DNA of 64,000 nucleotides from assembly GCF_965363235.1 (NCBI RefSeq), contig NC_134840.1:84106916-84170915 (forward strand). The letters run 5' to 3'. The notes below the pieces were generated by a model, which was given only the letters and a program-made list of their open reading frames with translations, did not search any database and was not told the DNA's origin. This stretch comes from Mytilus galloprovincialis. Taxonomy: Eukaryota > Mollusca > Bivalvia > Mytilida > Mytilidae. Position numbers and translations under genes: made by a program. This document shows, piece after piece, positions 1 to 10,832 of the stretch. Numbering within the stretch: position 1 is the first letter of the stretch; each line of letters opens with the position of its first letter.

Positions 1-539
1 ATAGACATAGGATTATTGCATGCAGTACTAGCATTGATTTCCTTAAAACAAGTTTATTAATGTAGTAATTGGTTAAATCAAATAAAAATATGGACCAAAT
101 CAAGTACACCATATAGAGTGCGCTCGACTTTGGTGACTCTGCACGAGGTATTTTGGAATTTACAGGTTGGTTAGACTTTGCGTAAAAAATATACACTAGC
201 ACATCATAGAAAAGCAAGTGAGTAATCTGTTTCAAATTTTATAACAAAAATCTTTGTATTAAAGGCTGCGGATTTTCTATAAAAATCGTGGTTTATTTGC
301 CACAAAGTACTCTTTTTCTATTAAATGCAGGACGATAAGAGTGAAAAATAAACAGGCAGGACAGCAATTATAACCAATACCAAAAAAAAGGCAGGACTAG
401 ATTTTTCATCCCGACACCAATACAACTCAAATGGTAGCTCTCTTAATAAAAAACCCGACTAAACATTGACCAGTGAACTATGAAAATGAGGTCAAGGTCA
501 GATGAACCATGCCAGACACACATGTACACCTTACAATCA

Positions 540-890
540 ATCTATGTGTTGTGTACAAGTTACCATTTTGATCAAATTATAATTTGTACAAAAAAATTGT
601 ATAAAAGTGAATATAGATAAATCCTGATGAACTTAGTAATGCCCCATTTGATGCAATCCTGTACGTTGTATATCTATGTTCCTGTCCCACTCGTAAATAA
701 AATCAATACCTATGAAAACCTTAGATTAACATGCTTTTCTCATTTGAATGGTTTTACACTTAGTCATTTTGGGGCCATTTTATAGCTTGCTGTTCTGTGT
801 AAGCCAAGCTTCGTATTGAAGACCGTACTTTGACCTATAATGGTTTTTCTTTTACAAATAGTTGTGACTTGATTAAACCTTCCAGTTGGA
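540..890. repeat. Interspersed repeat fragments
   Basis: 540-600 matches the terminal part of the GTACAAATTATAATTTGTAC-rich element at 24744. 600-890 matches sequence that also occurs at 31916-32430 and 62562-62790, in the 5' flank or first intron of CRIPT. Its right part carries the phrase 'gaccgtactttgacctat', typical of a tail repeat seen elsewhere in the window. The same fragments recur at 57390-57710. Confidence 0.6.
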
Positions 891-950
891 AATGTACACC
901 TTACAATCCTTCCATACACTAAATATACTAAATCATAATAAGAGAGAAAA

Positions 951-1150
951 TAACATTACAAAAGATCTCGACTTTTTTCTAGTAGCCAATGAACTATGAA
1001 AATAAGGTCAAGGACAATGGACATGTGACAGATGGAAACTTTGTAACATAAGGCATCGATATACAAAGTATGAAGCATCCATTTCTTCCACCTTCTAAGG
1101 TATAAAGCTTTTAAGAAGTTAGTTAACACCGCCAACGACACCGCAGAATC
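951..1150. repeat. Interspersed repeat (AGGTCAAGGACAATGG type)
   Basis: This is a conserved stretch of about 200 bp with the phrase 'aaggtcaaggacaatggaca', found in all four P blocks (26775, 45257, 57778). A short reading frame runs through it on the minus strand, but the same frame appears in every copy because the repeat is conserved. I see no sign that it codes for protein. Confidence 0.55.
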
Positions 1151-1156
1151 AGTATC

Positions 1157-1288
1157 ATATGTATATACATGTATAATGTTTTGTTCTTTTGTTGGTTTTT
1201 CCTGTATGATGTATTGTAAAATTATTATGTTGATTTATGTATGCCTTCAACCCATATGGGTAAAAATGTGCATTTATATATTCAATAA
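1157..1288 (+). mobile_element. Short inserted element tail flanked by AGTATC duplication
   Basis: A 132-bp insertion ending in 'tattcaataa' sits between two AGTATC copies (1151-1156 and 1289-1294). The same insertion with the same duplication is at 57981-58107. P blocks 2 and 3 have a single uninterrupted AGTATC (26975-26980, 45453-45458). A 5'-truncated retroelement tail is the simplest reading. Loss between the 6-bp repeats in copies 2 and 3 is the alternative. Confidence 0.65.
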
Positions 1289-1777
1289 AGTATCCCTTTT
1301 ATATTTTTGGAGCAGGAATTTCAGATGTTGAGAAATGTACACTGAATGCTGATAAAACAAACCAAAGATTTTCGTTACCGTGTCAGTTCAAAATCAATAA
1401 TGCCCGCTTGGTTAGTACATATATCCACTGTACGATGATACAGAGTGATTATTAGTTTTTACAAATGTAGATACATTGACCTACACCTAATATCTTTACA
1501 AATTTTTAGAATAAATTTTCTAAATAAATTTCTAACATAAATAAAATTAAAACAATAATCACTATTTTTTTCTAAATATTTTATTAAAAAAATTAGTCAA
1601 CATACATTTTTTACATGTGTTAAAACATCATAATACCTTTAAACAAAAATTTCTGATGATAACTGTATCTGTTCAAAATAAAAATAAAAATGTGACAGCT
1701 TGATAGCTTTTCTTTATTCTTATCATAGACATACAGTTTTAATTTTTAATTACTATTTTTTTTCCAAGCATTTCATT

Positions 1778-1916
1778 GGCAGATCCAGGGGGGTTCCGGG
1801 GGTTGGAACCCTCCCTTTTTTTTTGGCCGCTCAATGCATTTGAATGGGGACATATAGTTGGAACCCCCTTTGTCCTGGGTTGGGAACCCCTTTTTAAAAT
1901 GGCTGGAAACACCCCT
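1778..1916. mobile_element. MITE with GGCGGATCCAG terminal inverted repeats
   Basis: The element begins 'ggcagatccag' and ends near 'ctggaaacacccc', a decayed inverted match; copy 4 shows cleaner ends (ggcggatccag / ctggatccgcc). The interior is rich in runs of G and C. Orthologous copies are at 27452-27596, 45898-46039 and 58582-58723. A relative sits at about 10486-10620. Confidence 0.75.
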
Positions 1917-2757
1917 GCATTTTGAATTTGATACTTTTACACAAATACATTTTTTTTTTTAAATGCTAATGTTAAGCTTTGTAAAAACAATTCAGTGTTC
2001 ATCTACCTTGATAAATATAATTATTTACACTGATATAATAACAACAAACAACTTTTAAAATATAAATGATACAAATGTACACTTTAACTTTCATACCTAA
2101 AACAATTATTATCATTTATGCCAAGACAAACAAACAATATCTTTTCCTTTAAATAGGTGCATGATAATGAAAAGAATTTTTGTTTTCCCTTTTAAACAAT
2201 GTAAAATCATGTTTTGAAAATAATACATACAATTCAATGGTGAATACAAAGTACAAAAATAAATTTAAAGCATGATGTTTGAACTCTTTATATGAAATAA
2301 AACTTTCTATATTTATCAAACTCATTGAAAAAATGTAATTTTCTGAAATCTTCTCTTTTTTTCATTCCTTAAGGTAAAAATGTTCATTTATAGCAATAAA
2401 CATTTTGGATTTCCAATCTGATCTCGTTTTACCTGTTTTTTTCTTTGACCAAAAGTGAGGTAATCGTTTCAATAAATGTCTGAAAAAGTCAAAATTCTGA
2501 AGTATCCTTATCATACAAAGACATCAACTACTTTGAAAAGATTTGTCTAACTTTTAAATGTCTTAATTATTGATGGTTATTAAATAATGTCATTCAAAAA
2601 GGACCATGACCCTGAACTAAGATACATTTTATCCAGACCACAAAATGTTTTACAATAACTAACATATTAACATACAAGTGGTACAAATGGTTGTTATTTC
2701 TTTGTGCTTTCAAGCTCAGAAAATGTAATAGATAAAAATACAAATTATAATCATAAT

Positions 2758-2876
2758 TACACAATGTAATTTTTCAACACACTTTTGTAATTGTCAACAC
2801 ACATTGTATTTATAACTACACATTGTAATTGTCACTACACATTGTCATTATCACCAAACATTGTCATTATCACCAA
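2758..2876. repeat. Minisatellite in CRIPT 3' UTR (copy 1)
   Basis: Repeats of about 20 bp on the theme 'acacattgtaattgtcacta' abut the CRIPT stop codon and would be transcribed as its 3' UTR from the minus strand. Copy number and unit order differ among the four P blocks (28950-29077, 47070-47192, 59835-59952). Confidence 0.7.
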
Positions 2877-4558
2877 TCATACTGATGTCTGTCTGTAGTT
2901 CTTTGTCTCTATTATCTTTTTCCCACACATTGCACAAATACCTACAAAAAAACAGAAACTGGATTCATATATTGAATACTGAATATTTTTGCCATGATGT
3001 TTGTTGTCAGTATATGAGTTTGAATGTCCTTTTGCATAAATGTTTTTGCATTTTAAATGACAATGTGGGCATGTTGTTTCAGTTCAGTTACTCCATCAAT
3101 GAAGCATTATAAATTGTTATTTTAAAATAAATGCAGGTACATGGGAAACCATGCCATCCTCCCACCATCATGTGTCCTTGTTTGGTGAACCGTGAAAATA
3201 TAAACATGTATACAAAGTTTCAAGCTGATGTGACCACAAATTCATTGAAAATAACCTTAACCAAAACCTGATACTGGACGGATTAACGGAAAGAAGGACA
3301 AACACACAAAAAATTATTACTACTTGCTTGGATACCATTATATATTAATGTTTTTTGGTATAACAAAATAAAGAAGAAACTTACCTTTCTTGTAAGCACA
3401 TCCTAAAAATAAAAGATACTATAAGATATTAATATTATTCAAAGAAATCAATGTTAAGCAATACTTCAAAAGATAAACCTCATTCTATAAAAGTTATAAG
3501 TGTTGTTATTTTGATAAAACAGGGGAAAAGAATTTTCATAAACTAAGTCACCTTAGCTGCAATTATTTTCATCTGATTTTACCCAAGTTATTACCCATCT
3601 TTATGATAATTAGTATTTACCTTTTTCCAATATTATTTTTGTGGTGATCTATTTAATGACAGTTGTGTTACAAATCACAAAAAAAAAATTGGTATGGAAA
3701 TCAAAATTGCTTTGGTTGAATCACTTTTGATCTAAGAAAAGGTCATGTTAATATAACTGACTCACATGAAAAAATAGATTCTGTCTTCATAAGTTAACTA
3801 TTTCTCTGAACAAGGTTTCATTACTTATAAAACACTGAAGAGTGAAATATTGACTCACCTTGACAATAATGAGATCCTTTCTGATGAACTGAAGATCTAT
3901 ATATTTTACACTTTGCAAATCCTTCATAAGGAGCAAATCTGAAAAAATAATACATCAAAACTTAGTTATTCATAAACCTAGAAAAAATCAGAATAATTTA
4001 AAATAAGACTTCAAACAACTTATCTGTTAACCAAATTATGCAGTGTTATCCTAGCACATACCTGCTAACCCTCCCATTTTGATGAGCTCTGTTGTTGTTA
4101 TTACTATAGCTCTAGAAAAAAGAACTACATGACTGTATTACAGATGTTGAATTCAAAATTGTTAAAAACCACATTGGTTGTAACTTTCTTAAATATAAAA
4201 CTGACTAGTTACAAGACAATTGGTGAATAAATATACATTTCAAAATTAATAGGTTAGAGGCATTATCACCTTACCCCTACTAAAATAACAAAAACATATT
4301 CTGAATCTTTTAGGATTCGGTTAAATGTGCAAATAATAACTTATAGTCATATTACTTTGGACAACACCACTGACACATGTACAGCTCTGACATATCTGAG
4401 CACAAACTATATTTGATATATTATACAAATTATCAATCATTAAAAGAAGAAAACAAAAATTAAACAGCTGTTATTTCAATTTGTATAAATCATTATCATT
4501 CACCTGTTTTTCTTTGCTGTTAGAGCTTTGTTTTCTCCAATCTTTCTTCCTCCACCCT
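2877..4558 (-). pseudogene. CRIPT: CRIPT, 5'-truncated copy 1 (exons 3-6 only)
   Basis: Minus-strand exons at 4504-4558, 3859-3938, 3385-3402 (18 nt) and 2877-2941 keep GT-AG borders and reading phase and encode the second half of CRIPT, ending NYRQTSV-stop. Exons 1 and 2 are missing because the block breaks at 5039, so there is no start codon. In the exon at 3859-3938 the second cysteine of the first preserved zinc-ligand pair is replaced: CKIC in the other copies reads CKIY here. A non-functional remnant is likely, though a new upstream exon cannot be excluded from DNA alone. Confidence 0.85.
3150..3325. repeat. Interspersed repeat in CRIPT last intron
   Basis: Contains 'tggtgaaccgtgaaaata' and 'acaaagtttcaagctgatg', related to the longer repeat at 18041-18491 with its 'gtggaccgtgaaa' core. 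It is present in all four P blocks, so it predates the duplications. Confidence 0.5.
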
Positions 4559-5039
4559 CTGAAAACAGTGAATACAAAAATAAGAAACATTAGTCAATAC
4601 TGTCATCCCAATTGAATTACATGTGTACATGTACATGTACTTTGGTGATGCAGTAGGAGATTAAGAATTATTTTCATATGACAGTGTGGACAAGACCATT
4701 TATTTGCAAATTCAGGTTATCAATTGACTGCCAGACTGGGTCAGTTTGGTGCATGTTCATTTGTAATGCCCACTTGTCATATCATACATGTTATAGACAT
4801 TTAAACTGTGGGGTCGCCAACTGCATGTACTTTACTCTTTCCTTCTATTGAAATCCACAATGAAAGGCCTCTGACAGACTAAATGAGCATAAAAACACTG
4901 TTATCAATAGCCAATGACAATTAATTTAAGGTAAATGATTCAGTATTATCACCAACATGAGTATTGCAGTTGTTCACGCTGTTATGAACATGTACATTAT
5001 GATTAAAAATACCAGTCATGACAGTGATCTAATAATAAT

Positions 5040-5869
5040 ATGAAGCAGCGCCGACCGTTTATTAAGTTTACCAATTTCAAAGCAATGAATGAAAAACTGG
5101 TGTAAAATATATTCCGTTTATTATAACAGAAATAAATGTGAAATGTATTGCAATTTACAGTAAATAGTATTTAAATAGTCTCTATGTGTTTAATTACCTA
5201 TAAAATAACTAATCTGTGAAGTTATATATATTCTGAAGTTCGTTTCTGAAAGCAGCTGATCGTTGGCAATCAAAATTTGAAACTGACTGTAGTCGACCTA
5301 GTTTACAAAGTGAATACACAAAAATAGATATTCCCTACTTCCGGTTAACGGTTACAATGTAAACATGAACGCTGTGTAGCAAAAGACTACAATTATGAAA
5401 TATTATCGTTATAAATGAATGTGTAACAGGTAATTCCATACAACTTTAACATATATAAATGATTTGTTATGCAGTTCCTATGAAAATTACTCCGCATAAC
5501 ATCTGAGTCGCAAATGACAACCTAAAATGTGCTACGAACTCCCGCTAAAATCATTACCAAAATATTGCGGGAATTATGAAATATAAAAATGAACTGCACA
5601 AACTATTTGCATTAAACAGCGTAATAACTTCTATCACGAAAGTAAATTAAGTTAATTAGCTTTGGCACAACAAATGTTATCATAATTAATTAAGAAATAA
5701 TAATCCTAACGCTTTTCAAAAACAAATAAATACATTTTGCATATTATGAAGCGATAAATGTTTTGGCAACAAATTCCATCGTTTGCAAAAGAAGCTCAAT
5801 CTTGTCTGGGGAACAAGAATGTCGGGTAATGAATAGTGACTATAAAAGCAAAAATAAGTCTACTGCCCG
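5040..5869. other. Spacer without recognisable gene
   Basis: AT-rich sequence that replaces CRIPT exons 1-2 in the first unit. I see no splice-bounded exon, long reading frame or repeat shared with the rest of the window. Confidence 0.5.
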
Positions 5870-6252
5870 TACCAGCAAATTGAGTTGTCTTATTTATTTC
5901 ATTAAAACGGGGAGTTATATACTGTTACTTAAAGTTATTTAATGAAAGAAATTAATTGCAAATTAATAGGAAATAACTCAATAAATATAAATATGAATAT
6001 ATACAAATTTTAGTAAATGCGTTCCATGAGGTTATTCACTCCATGTATAACAAATAATAAGAACGTAGTTCATAAGTTTAATGTAAGCAATATTTGAAAT
6101 AGAAATGCATGTGTTATTGTTAATTGATATCTATTATTAATCTGTATGATTTATGCACTGTAATATTTTACGATGAAAAAGAAAAGAAATAATAAACATT
6201 AGAATCCTTGTTCCTACCAGCAAATTGAGTTGTCTTATTTATTTCATTAAAA
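5870..6252. repeat. Pair of 38-bp direct repeats around a 307-bp spacer
   Basis: The 38 bp at 5870-5907 (beginning 'taccagcaaattgagttgtc') recur exactly at 6215-6252. The second copy leads into the non-LTR retrotransposon. The spacer is AT-rich and unrecognised. This may be a duplicated element leader, or a target duplication around an inserted sequence, although 38 bp is long for that. Confidence 0.7.
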
Positions 6253-6419
6253 AGGGTAAGAAGGCGCGAGTCCCACTCTCGCTGCCAAGCCAGTCCACAA
6301 CAACGACATGTAGTCCCCAGATGCCCAGACATCTTTCTACCTACAAGAACCGTAGAAGAACTGAGCAAACGAGAGGAGGGAAATCAACACCATGTCTTCC
6401 AATTTAGAAACCACCAAAG

Positions 6420-9400
6420 ACAACCATAATCACAACATTTAACAAGAGATCTCCATGTTCAGTTTCCAACAACATCAACTATATAAAAACCTCCATCACA
6501 ACAATTGATGGCGGAGGGGAAATTACCGTCACAACACTATTCCATTTTGAACTAGAACAATTAAAAGAACTACATCCGAAATTAGTAGGTGTCGGAAAAG
6601 CAGTAGATTCAGATAACCCAATTGCGGCCTCTCATGTGCCTCGTGGATATGGCGGTGTAGCAGTGCTTTGGAAAAAATCAATAGACCGTTATATAAAACC
6701 ACTACCTGATGGATCAAGTAGATTACAATGTATCGAATTAGCCATAGATAAACCACAGATAATTATATCAGCATACCTTCCTACAAAATCCTCAAACGAT
6801 AGCTACGACATATTTCTAGACTGTTTAGACCAGATTTACGAAATTGTACAAAAGTATGGTGGGACCCATGAAATTATAATCGGAGGAGACTTCAATGAAG
6901 ATCTATACAATCCATCCAATAACAGCAGACATTAAAATAAACTCAATGATTTAAATAATGGTGGAATGTAATCTGAAAACTAACTCTAAAGGCCTCAAAT
7001 TTATAAATGTAAATGGTATTGATACATCTGAAATTGACTATTTTTTATATACTGATCCGAAGTGTGAACCATCGAAAAGACTATTTGATTTACCATCTTA
7101 TGTATCAGACCATCATCCTATATCAATGAGAATTAAATGTAACATAACTCGAGAACAACAATCAAGGAATTCTGGAAAACAAAATCACAAAGTTAAATGG
7201 AATAAGGTAGACAAATCTAGATATGAAGAGACTATCAGTAGAAATATTGGAGATTTTTTAGAAAGGTTAAACTCCGATAAGATTAATATAGAAGTGATCA
7301 CCCTTCAAGAAATGAACCTCTTGTCTGATACTGCAAAACAGCTTGACCAGAAGAAAACGTATGGAAAAAACAAATTAAAACTTAATGTTTGGAACAAAGA
7401 AATTTCGGAATCATTAGAAGCAAATAAATTAGCATATAAAAACTGGAAATCAGCTGGTAGACCCCCAAATATTGATAATTTACTTTTAACGGAAAAGAAA
7501 CTCACTAGAAAAAACTTCAGAACAGCCATTAGAAATGAAGAAATTAGAAGAAAGCATAACGAAAGAAATGACATTATTAACTACAATCAAAACAGAAATG
7601 TTATAAATTAACATAGGCAAAATGGGAACACTTTCATCAATGACCTACACGTTGAAAATGAAATATTTGAGAGTCTGAAATGATATATTAAAAGGCTTGA
7701 ACCAACATTTTAGCAAACTGGCAATTCCCTCCGAACATCCGGACTTTAACTATCAACATCTAGCTCTGTGCGAAATGGATTATATCTCCATAAAAAGGAT
7801 AAGTGAACATTATGCTACCAGATATGTAGATATAGAAACTATCGAGAAAGCTATAAAATCAATCAATAAAGGAAAAGCTGAAGATGCATTTGGTATATCT
7901 ATTGAATATGTGTTATATGCCGGACAACAATTTAAATTATTTTTGCATAAACTGATTAATCGAATGTTCCAAGATAGGGTACTTCCTGACATCATCAAAA
8001 CAGGGTTATTATCACCAGTATTTAAGAACAAGGGAGACAAAAACGATGCCAAATATTATCGTGGAATAACAGTCCTTCCCATACTTTTGAAGATCATTGA
8101 ATTTATTTTACGTATAGGCCTAAGATCTGGCTTTCTAAAATTACAGTCCTAATTCAAAAAGGCTTCACAGCAAATACATCAACTTTGAATGCTTCTATTA
8201 TTTTAGAAGAAGTGTACAGGGAATATATGGACAAAAAATTACCTTTCTTTATAGTACTATTGGATGCGACGTCAGCTTTTGGTGTTGTTGTTCTAAAAAT
8301 GGTGTTAAGAAAAGTATATATATCAGGCACTGATCCATCATCTTGGCTACTGATTGATGAAATCCATAAGAACACAGAATCTCGAATAAAATAGTCAAGC
8401 GAAATCTCAGAAAAATTTTCAGTTTTACAAGGAGTTAAACAAGGCGGTTTATTGAGCGCAGATCTATATAAGGTATATATCGAAGATCTTAATACATTTG
8501 AAAATACTACATCTGGATGTGAGATAGGTGAAACGCTCATTAATGCAGTAGCATGTGCTGACGACGTAGCAATTGTTAGTGAAAACCCACATGAACTACA
8601 ATACCTTGTGAATATTGCTGCACAATACAGTGAAGACCATCATTATCTGTTCCAACCACAAAAAAGTGTAGTTATACAATTACAACCTTCAAACTGGAAA
8701 AAAACTACTGACGATCCAGTAAGCATATTTATAAACAAGAATGCAATGCCAATTTCAGACAAATCTCCACACTTGAGCATTTTAAGATCAACAACCAGTA
8801 AAAAACACAAGATGCTATCGTTGAACAGAACATCATCAAATCAAGAAGAGCCGAGTACAGCTTAATGTCAGCTGGTATGCATGGAGAAAATGGACTTGAT
8901 CCTAGTACTGCTATTCAACTATTTAAAACCTTCGTACAACCCATCTTAACCTACGGTCTCGAAGTCATACTACCAACTTCAAAAATCCTACTTAAATTGG
9001 AAAAATTTCAGAAGAAAATATTAAAACAACTTTTATCCGTACCTATATCAGCTCCTGAGCCTAGTGTTTACATGTTGTCTGGCTTTCTACCTATAGAAGC
9101 TCAAATTGATCAAAAATCATTAAATTTATTCAACAACATCTGTAACGAAAATGAAGAACATTTAGAAAAGAAAATAGCAAGGCGGCAATTAATCGCAAAA
9201 AATCAAGAAAGTAATAGCTGGTTCGTACCGATCAAGAGAGTACTATTCAAATACGATCTACAATCACCAATCACACTTCTGAATGATCCACCAACAAAAT
9301 ATTCTTGGAAGAAATCCGTCCGTTTAGCAATTGACCATTACTGGAAAAATGTATTAATACACAACAGCTGTACTTATAAATCACTGGAATACCTTGGAAC

Positions 9401-9872
9401 CTCGAACATTTCACCGGGAAAATGCCATAAATTATTATCCATTGGAAATACAAGTGACCAAACTAGAGAAGCTGTCCGAAAATCTGTGAAACTAAAGGTT
9501 ATCACTGATACGTACATTTTACAATCTCATAGGTCAAGATATAACCTAAATGAAACTCCTACTTGTAAATTATGTGATACAGATATCGAAGATCGTTCTC
9601 ATTTCTTGCTTACATGTAAAATACTTCAATGCATTAGAGAAAGATATCTTAACCAAATTGATGAAATTATCTCTGATTACTTGAACTTTAGAATGAGGGA
9701 CATACCAACTGATGACCAACTACAAATTATCTTGGACTGCACCGTGTTGCTTTCTCGGTATACAAGTGATAATAGGTTGCTTCAAAGGATTGAATATTTA
9801 TCAAGACAGTTGATTTATGCTCTTCACGTTGCTAGGTATAGAACGTTGGACATTAAGAAGAGATATTTGTGA
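6420..9872 (+). mobile_element. Degenerate non-LTR retrotransposon (endonuclease + reverse transcriptase)
   Basis: Conceptual fragments follow the LINE order. At 6540-7135 there is an APE-type endonuclease with VPRGYGGVAVLWKK, IISAYLP, IIGGDFNED and the closing SDHHPIS. At about 7840-8690 there is a reverse transcriptase with INKGKAEDAFGI, LLSPVFKNKGDK, VLLDATSAF, GVKQGG and CADDVAI, where YADD would be usual. The C-terminal 335 codons (8865-9872) include QPILTYGLEV and a zinc-knuckle-like CKLC...H....C. The frame is broken by several stops and frameshifts (near 6935, 7611, 8152, 8394 and 8865), so it is inactive. The clade is unresolved; it looks like a jockey/I-type superclade member. The 3' end is not clear. 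Confidence 0.85.
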
Positions 9873-9945
9873 GTCTTTAACAGGAAATAAGTATATTGTT
9901 AGTGTGCCGGGAACATTTAGTGCTAATTTTACCGTGATTGATATT

Positions 9946-10001
9946 GTGTGTATATATATGGTGTATATATGGTATACATATATATATATATATATATATA
10001 G
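9946..10001. repeat. TA-rich microsatellite
   Basis: A run of (TA)n with interspersed TG steps just beyond the retrotransposon coding remains. Confidence 0.85.
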
Positions 10002-10019
10002 TGAATATAAATGTGGTGA

Positions 10020-10440
10020 TGGATATTATTGACATTATTGTGGTGACGGATTACTGTTGTCTGTAGATATTGAAGAAAGAAAATTCTACTCAATCGAGGT
10101 TGTCCCAACGTGGACGGGAAAAAGAATACCAGTAGAAGACTGACTTATGTTTCTACTGTCATTATATAAAACAAATCACATAGCCACTTGGATGTGGATG
10201 CGGACGAGTACTTGTATATCACAACAAAAAGACACTAAGTACAGATTTAAGAGGTCTCGCAGTTACCGAAAGCTAGTTGAAAAACAACAACTAATACAAA
10301 AAAAAACAGACATCTGTGACTAAATTATAAAATCGATACACACATATGGCACATCCATGATCATCCATCATCCAACGGATTAATCATTTAGTGTAAAGAC
10401 GTCGTATCGTTTTAGAAAAATGCCAAGATAAATTACAGAT
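10020..10440. repeat. Probable interspersed repeat, no gene
   Basis: Contains 'cgcagttaccgaaagctagt' and a run of CATCCATGATCATCC-like words, phrases I associate with mussel repeats. It has no coding signal and no second copy in this window, so the identification rests on memory. Confidence 0.4.
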
Positions 10441-10485
10441 TATAGACATATTGTAGATCCATGAAAGTACACATGTCAGTGGCGG

Positions 10486-10620
10486 ATCCAGAAATTTTCA
10501 TAAGTGGGGGCCCACTGACTGACCTAAGAGGGGGCCCGCTCCAGTCACGCTTCAGTGATTCCCTATATAAACAACCCAATTTTTTCCCAAAAAGGGGGGG
10601 GGGCCGGGCCCTATGTAAGA
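10486..10620. mobile_element. MITE-like repeat with GGCGGATCCAG end
   Basis: Starts 'ggcggatccag' and has long G and C runs ('gggggcccactgactgac', 'ggggggggccgggccc'). It shares its left terminus with the elements in the P blocks. The right terminus is not well preserved. Confidence 0.55.
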
Positions 10621-10813
10621 CACTATATAATATCTCCATTTTGATTTTTAACATACTATAACTACTGGTTAAAAAAAATCGGCAATATAAATAATCAGTA
10701 ATCACCTTCAAATAGATGAAAAATCTAGAGGATTCCTGATGGCATCACCCCTGAAAAATGTAAATGCCAGGATGTCCGGATCTGAGATCATCTCTGACAA
10801 AGGAAGCCCGGCA

Positions 10814-10832
10814 ATCATGGCCGCCATCTTTG
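10814..10832. promoter_or_regulatory. YY1-like site in retrotransposon 5' leader
   Basis: The stretch 'catggccgccatctttg' contains CCGCCATCTT, the classical YY1 binding core, about 200 bases upstream of the PHD-finger reading frame. YY1 is known to place transcription starts of some LINE promoters. The role here is inference. Confidence 0.35.

Larger units (their letters stand above)
1..5039. repeat. Segmental duplication block P, copy 1
   Basis: This block is near-identical to 56831-62106 and, from about 885 onward, to 26708-31455 and 45188-48356. It holds the 3' part of a CRIPT copy on the minus strand plus its downstream flank. Similarity to the other copies stops abruptly after the run 'ctaataataatatga' at 5039, inside the intron between CRIPT exons 3 and 2. 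Positions 1-884 are shared only with copy 4. It lacks an insertion at about 2037 that the other three copies carry. Confidence 0.9.

Noticed and set aside
956-1141. 61-codon minus-strand frame found in all four P blocks
   Set aside because: It lies in a dispersed repeat and is kept only because the repeat is conserved; no splice or coding context.
2861-3112. 83-codon plus-strand reading frame, repeated at 29062 as 81 codons
   Set aside because: It runs antisense through the CRIPT last exon and its 3' UTR; the similarity between copies comes from the segmental duplication.
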